Shown here: piece by piece, positions 5,503 to 8,768 of the stretch
Position numbering within the stretch: position 1 is the first letter of the stretch
Layout of the letters: every line of letters begins with the position of its first letter
DNA from: Spirochaetaceae bacterium
Lineage (GTDB): Bacteria; Spirochaetota; Spirochaetia; DSM-27196; SKKC01
Assembly (NCBI GenBank): GCA_003554375.1
Contig: PWGF01000155.1
Location: 1-8,768, forward strand
Reading direction: 5' to 3'
Length of the DNA: 8,768 nt
The notes under the pieces: generated by a model
Databases searched by the model: none
What the model saw: only the letters and a program-made list of their open reading frames with translations
What the model was told of the DNA's origin: nothing
Program-made: the position numbers and the translations under genes

Positions 5503-7200
5503 TCACGACGACAGAAGCCGTGCGAAACGCGAACGGGAACGGGGATGTCCGATATAGTAGCCCTGGAAGAGTGCTCCGCCGAGCGCGTAAGCGATCTCTA
5601 GACGCTTGCGGTTTGTTATACCTTCCACGATCGGCATCCGTTCCCGCGCCTTGATCGCGAAAATGATGCTCTGTAGGTACTCGCGCTCCCGTCGCGAATC
5701 CTCGACACCGTCCAAGAAGCTTCGATCCACCTTGACGCCTCGCGCTGGGAAGGAACGGAGCATCGCAAGGGAAGACTGGCCAACGCCGAAGTCATCAATC
5801 CATACGTCGATTCCCATCTCCTGTAGCGTTTTGACGCGTTTCGTGGCCGATTCGACGTGTCCAATCGACATACTCTCGGTTACCTCGATGCGGAGGTGAC
5901 GGGGATCCGGATTGCCGGCCGCGTGCAGCGCCCCTTGGACGATCTCCGTGAAGTGTGGGTCGATGAAACCGAGTGAGCTGATGTTCACCGAAAGAACCAG
6001 GTCCCGGAGCCGGACGAGCTGGGCGATGGTTCGACAGACTTCGAACAGTGCCCACTTGTCGATGGCAAGAACAAGATGGGTCTCTTCGGCTAACCTGAGG
6101 AATGATGCGGGGAGCAGCAAACCGTGTCGGGGGTGGTTCCACCGTAGAAGCGCTTCGGCGCCAACAATACGCGTCCTACCGTCCTTTACGCCTACAAGAG
6201 GCTGATAGAGAAACCGAAACTCGTCCGCCTCGAAGGCTCGGCGTAGCTGCGTGTGCATTTCATCCCGCGACACCGCCCGGCGATGCAGCTCTTCGTCGTA
6301 GAAGAGAAACGGCTGGTCACGATCTTCGGCTTCGACACTGGCCGAGTTGGCGTGTTTGATGAGCTCGTTCGTGTTCTCCGCATCCCGCGGAAACACTGCG
6401 ATGCCGATGTAACACCCGACGTGCAGATCAGCGTCCTGCACGCGGTAGGGGACTATTACTTGATCGTGGATCTTCTGGGCGACGAGCGAAGCGTCCTCGC
6501 TTCGGGTGATCTCGGTGATGAGAATGACAAAGTTGTTGCTGTCGAACCGGAATATGAAGTCGCTCTTGCGGAGGCATTTGCTCATTCGCCTGGCTGTGTT
6601 CTCGAGCAGCACATCGCTGATCTGATGTCCGTGCATACGGTTGATGGTCTTGAAGTTGCGAAGGCTTATGAAGAGCAGGACCCGAAGGGGATGCGTAGTG
6701 GAACGTTCCGCATGCAGAAGCTGCTGTGTCACCGACACTTCCATAGTCTCTCGGTTGTACAGGCCTGTGAGGCGGTCCCGATAGTCTTGCTCGTCGACCC
6801 AAGGGAGCGCCTTATTCGACGGCTCCACCTCGCGGGTGAATGCAACGACATGGGTTACACGATCCCCATTTTCGTAGTAGGGGAACAGCCGTACTTCTCG
6901 TGGGCGTTCGGCATCCTCAAAGCGAAACCGCGTGGTATACTCGACGGGATAGCCTTGGAGCGCGCGCTCAAGTCGAGGCTTGATCTGTTCTTGGAACAGT
7001 TCCGCTCCCCAGATCTCCGGAACCGTGCGTCCGACGATATCGTCGTAGCGCCGGTTCACCATCGAACAATAGGCCTCATTGACTATGACGTACCGGTAAT
7101 CAGCGTCGATGAAGCTTATGCAGTCGCGCGCGAGGTTGATTATATATCGGTATCTTTCGAGAGCGTCCTGCCTTGCCGTGTCGTCGGAACTGGCGGCCAC
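5503..7200 (-). CDS. PAS-GGDEF-EAL protein, probable cyclic-di-GMP phosphodiesterase with inactive GGDEF domain
   Basis: This is a soluble signalling protein of 565 residues with no membrane segment. Domains in order are a PAS sensor (about 13-125), a GGDEF domain (about 138-290, opening with DRLTGLYNRETM) and an EAL domain (about 315-560). The GGDEF signature is replaced by DSNNF (220-224), so diguanylate cyclase activity is unlikely, though GTP binding could still control the EAL domain. The EAL site is intact: EALLRW (Glu349), VNIS (Asn406), EVTES (Glu442), DDFGVGQSS (Asp469, Asp470), KVDRSF (Lys490), VEGITN (Glu526), and LFQGYY (Gln546). It is therefore predicted to hydrolyse c-di-GMP to pGpG. 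The frame is open to an ATG at 7281 without a ribosome binding site. The GTG at 7200 is preferred because GGAG lies five bases before it and a good promoter lies between the two. The PAS ligand is unknown. Confidence 0.93.
   Translation of the reverse strand: MAASSDDTARQDALERYRYIINLARDCISFIDADYRYVIVNEAYCSMVNRRYDDIVGRTVPEIWGAELFQEQIKPRLERALQGYPVEYTTRFRFEDAERPREVRLFPYYENGDRVTHVVAFTREVEPSNKALPWVDEQDYRDRLTGLYNRETMEVSVTQQLLHAERSTTHPLRVLLFISLRNFKTINRMHGHQISDVLLENTARRMSKCLRKSDFIFRFDSNNFVILITEITRSEDASLVAQKIHDQVIVPYRVQDADLHVGCYIGIAVFPRDAENTNELIKHANSASVEAEDRDQPFLFYDEELHRRAVSRDEMHTQLRRAFEADEFRFLYQPLVGVKDGRTRIVGAEALLRWNHPRHGLLLPASFLRLAEETHLVLAIDKWALFEVCRTIAQLVRLRDLVLSVNISSLGFIDPHFTEIVQGALHAAGNPDPRHLRIEVTESMSIGHVESATKRVKTLQEMGIDVWIDDFGVGQSSLAMLRSFPARGVKVDRSFLDGVEDSRREREYLQSIIFAIKARERMPIVEGITNRKRLEIAYALGGALFQGYYIGHPRSRSRFARLLSS
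6181..6198. repeat. 18-bp direct repeat, copy 1 (inside the EAL-domain gene)
   Basis: GTCCTTTACGCCTACAAG occurs here and again at 7341-7358 in the same orientation, 1160 bases apart. Here its reverse complement encodes LVGVKD at the start of the EAL domain. Flanking bases differ except for a further GG after one mismatch. Confidence 0.85.
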
Positions 7201-7228
7201 TGTCTCTCCCCCTGGACTTCTCCGTGCT

Positions 7229-7257
7229 ATTGTAGCTCGCCATCTGCCGTCTGTCAC
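7229..7257 (-). promoter_or_regulatory. Sigma70-type promoter of the PAS-GGDEF-EAL gene
   Basis: On the minus strand GTGACA (7257-7252) and TACAAT (7234-7229) are spaced by 17 bases; both match the sigma70 consensus at five of six positions. Transcription would begin near 7222. That is downstream of the first possible ATG (7281) and just upstream of the GGAG and GTG at 7200, so it helps decide the start codon. Confidence 0.65.
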
Positions 7258-7340
7258 TCTTAGGCGCGTGGGGTAGGCCATGGTCGATTAATGGCTGTTG
7301 CAGCGCGAATTCCCCTTCATCGGACGTTCGCCGCCATTTA

Positions 7341-7358
7341 GTCCTTTACGCCTACAAG
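7341..7358. repeat. 18-bp direct repeat, copy 2 (end of the FemAB-like gene)
   Basis: This is the second exact copy of the repeat at 6181-6198. On the minus strand it contains the next-to-last base group and the TAG stop codon of the FemAB-like gene and runs into the intergenic region. Confidence 0.85.
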
Positions 7359-8527
7359 TGGAATCCTTCTCCGGCGCTTTCGCGGGCACGGAGCTCTTCA
7401 TAGGTATCGGGAGCGATCGGAACATCCCAGCACCCCATCGTGTGAACCGACCTTCCGCCGAACCCTGACTTGAAGCGACGGAGGCCGTAGAGTGGATGAG
7501 ACGGATCCGACGTTGGAGAGACTCCGAACAGATCGTATGTCAAGCACCCGGCGACACGGGCATAGCACATCGCTTCCCACTGAAGGGCGTAGGGGGCCAT
7601 GTGCTCCCGGCCGAAGGAGCTCGAAGCACCATACAGATACGTAGCGCGAGCTCCGGTGCGGAGGAGGGGGAGGGCCGCCAGAGCGCGACTGCCGGCACCC
7701 ACAGGCTCTCGGGCGACGAAGAGATCGACCTTGGCATCGTGCCCCCGGTTCCCGTTTCGGGCGTCCGCGGCGAAGACGCGCTCGAAGTGAGTCCGGCCCG
7801 GACATACCAAGCCGTTTCTGCGGGCGGTCTCTCCGTAGAGATGGATCCACTCCTCCAGAACGCTCGGGGGGAGATCGGCACCGCGGTATCGCTCAACGCG
7901 TACGCCGCGACGGTAAGCAAGACGGATGTTGTATCGGGTCTTGGGCTTCATGGAGCTCAACAGGGTGGGTTCGTCTCGAAGGTCGATTACGACCGTGTCG
8001 ATAGGAAGCACATCCGTCGGAGCTTTGCGAATCGGAGGCTCGCCGGTGCCGAAGTTGATTCGGAGTTCCCGGAGACGCGGATCGGGCCGGCCGGAGAAGC
8101 TATCGTCCCCCTCAACGTACGGACTGCTCCACGGTAGGTCATATCGGACGAAAGCACAGTCCGAGGGGAGATGCGGGCGGAGCTCCGCGGTGAGCTGGTT
8201 GAGGAACTGCACTTGATGCTCCGGAGCCGGCCGTGCCTCCGGGCCATACGGGATATAGGCGGCCCCGGTTTCCGAGCCGAAACGCTCTATTAGCGCCAGC
8301 ACATGCGATCGCGTACCTGCATCGTGACGGCCGACTCCATAGCGGTCGGCTCCGGCTATCTCGACCGCAAGCGGTTCGAATCCGGCTCTACTCTTTACTC
8401 GGGCCCACAACGGAGTCTGAAACGGCTCTTGGGGCTGGGCGATCGCTTCGAAATCGATTCGCCGCGCCCCGAGGGGCGTGTCTTGGGGCTCCTTTGGTGT
8501 GGTGCTGCTTTCCCAGTCTCGTACCAT
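7352..8527 (-). CDS. FemAB/FemX-family peptidoglycan aminoacyltransferase
   Basis: This 391-residue cytoplasmic enzyme belongs to the FemABX family. It consists of paired GNAT folds that transfer an amino acid from aminoacyl-tRNA to the peptide stem of the lipid-linked peptidoglycan precursor; FemX/MurM-type enzymes start the cross-bridge. Family marks are TPLWARVKSRAGFEPLAVE near 38-56, AYIPYGPEARP (90-100), KPKTRYNIRLAYRRGVRVE (194-212), YLYGASSSFGREHMAPYALQWEAM (297-320), and YDLFGVSPTSDPSHPLYGLRRFKSGFGG (331-358). The last is the most diagnostic block. The frame is open to an ATG at 8671, but the upstream part is Arg/Pro-rich without family similarity. GGAG lies six bases before the ATG at 8527. 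No tRNA-binding coiled-coil insert like that of staphylococcal FemA is obvious. The amino acid transferred cannot be read from the sequence, and some family members modify other substrates. It is followed after 151 bases by the EAL-domain gene, which has its own promoter. Confidence 0.92.
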   Translation of the reverse strand: MVRDWESSTTPKEPQDTPLGARRIDFEAIAQPQEPFQTPLWARVKSRAGFEPLAVEIAGADRYGVGRHDAGTRSHVLALIERFGSETGAAYIPYGPEARPAPEHQVQFLNQLTAELRPHLPSDCAFVRYDLPWSSPYVEGDDSFSGRPDPRLRELRINFGTGEPPIRKAPTDVLPIDTVVIDLRDEPTLLSSMKPKTRYNIRLAYRRGVRVERYRGADLPPSVLEEWIHLYGETARRNGLVCPGRTHFERVFAADARNGNRGHDAKVDLFVAREPVGAGSRALAALPLLRTGARATYLYGASSSFGREHMAPYALQWEAMCYARVAGCLTYDLFGVSPTSDPSHPLYGLRRFKSGFGGRSVHTMGCWDVPIAPDTYEELRARESAGEGFHL

Positions 8528-8768
8528 GGCACACTCCGCGAATCCGGTCAGAAGCGCCGCCGTACAAATGCTGCTACCGGACCGCGGCGGACTACGCCTG
8601 CCATCGTACTCGGCCACTGCCGGCATACGGCGGCACGCGAACCGCGGCGGCAGCCGGGTTACGACGGGCACGGTGGTTGCGCTACACCGATAGCGTACTA
8701 CCGACGTTATCCGGGCTCAAGGGGGGCAATTGCTTCTGCCTTGGTGGCTGTAGGTCACGCACTTCACA
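8528..8768. other. Sequence upstream of the FemAB-like gene, no supported gene
   Basis: These 241 bases up to the window edge hold no convincing gene on either strand. On the minus strand one frame is open from the edge to a TAG at 8684-8682 (28 codons, ending with LSV). It could be the tail of an unseen gene, but it shows no recognisable motif. A TTGAGC-17-TACGCT pair around 8717-8689 is too weak to call a promoter. Confidence 0.4.

Noticed and set aside
6253..7263. Open plus-strand frame of 336 codons antisense to the PAS-GGDEF part
   Set aside because: It is a shadow of the minus-strand domains, which carry clear signature motifs; the plus frame shows none.
8528..8671. Longer FemAB-like start at ATG 8671
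   Set aside because: The added 48 residues are Arg/Pro-rich with no family similarity; GGAG before the ATG at 8527 marks the better start.
1..8768. CRISPR array, transposon, prophage or toxin-antitoxin system
   Set aside because: I found no spaced repeat series, no terminal inverted repeats, no transposase, integrase or phage genes and no small toxin-antitoxin gene pair.

Overview
The window (about 60% GC by eye) reads as chromosomal DNA of a Gram-negative bacterium. It has a periplasmic binding protein with a signal peptide, an RnfD-type redox membrane protein, cyclic-di-GMP signalling and a FemAB-type peptidoglycan transferase. A spirochaete (Spirochaetota) from a saline or alkaline setting is my best guess. 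It rests only on this gene mix and on the acidic periplasmic binding protein, and it is a low-confidence inference. I see no transposase, integrase, phage gene, CRISPR array, tRNA or rRNA.

Layout. Bases 1-1663 (minus strand) are a complete control region followed by a vitamin B12 uptake operon. It has a sigma70-like promoter, a cobalamin riboswitch with a well-paired P1 stem, and an expression platform that can hide the ribosome binding site of btuF. The periplasmic binding protein gene btuF follows, then the 5' 137 codons of the permease gene btuC, which runs off the left edge. Bases 1704-2970 (minus) are a two-gene unit: an RnfD-like flavoprotein standing alone, without rnfABCEG, and a 72-residue two-helix membrane protein of unknown function. 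Bases 3208-4068 (minus) encode an aldo/keto reductase. Divergent from it, 4322-4876 (plus) encodes a histidine phosphatase with the features of alpha-ribazole phosphatase (CobC). Bases 5114-5419 (plus) encode a short HPF/RaiA-like ribosome-associated protein. Bases 5503-7200 (minus) encode a PAS-GGDEF-EAL protein with a degenerate GGDEF site and an intact EAL site. Bases 7352-8527 (minus) encode a FemAB/FemX-family aminoacyltransferase. The last 240 bases hold no gene I can support.

How they fit together. btuF, btuC and cobC point to corrinoid uptake and salvage: import through a BtuFCD-type transporter, with feedback from the riboswitch, and removal of phosphate from alpha-ribazole phosphate when the lower ligand is rebuilt. 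cobC lies on the other strand and I see no riboswitch in front of it. The rnfD-like unit lies immediately upstream of the B12 operon on the same strand, with no clear terminator between. The other genes look like ordinary, mostly single-gene units.

The most interesting points are the solitary RnfD with its small membrane partner, the mutually exclusive hairpins between the riboswitch and btuF, a promoter inside the longest reading frame of the PAS-GGDEF-EAL gene that moves its start downstream, and an exact 18-bp repeat shared by two neighbouring unrelated genes. I did not find a clearly new biological system.
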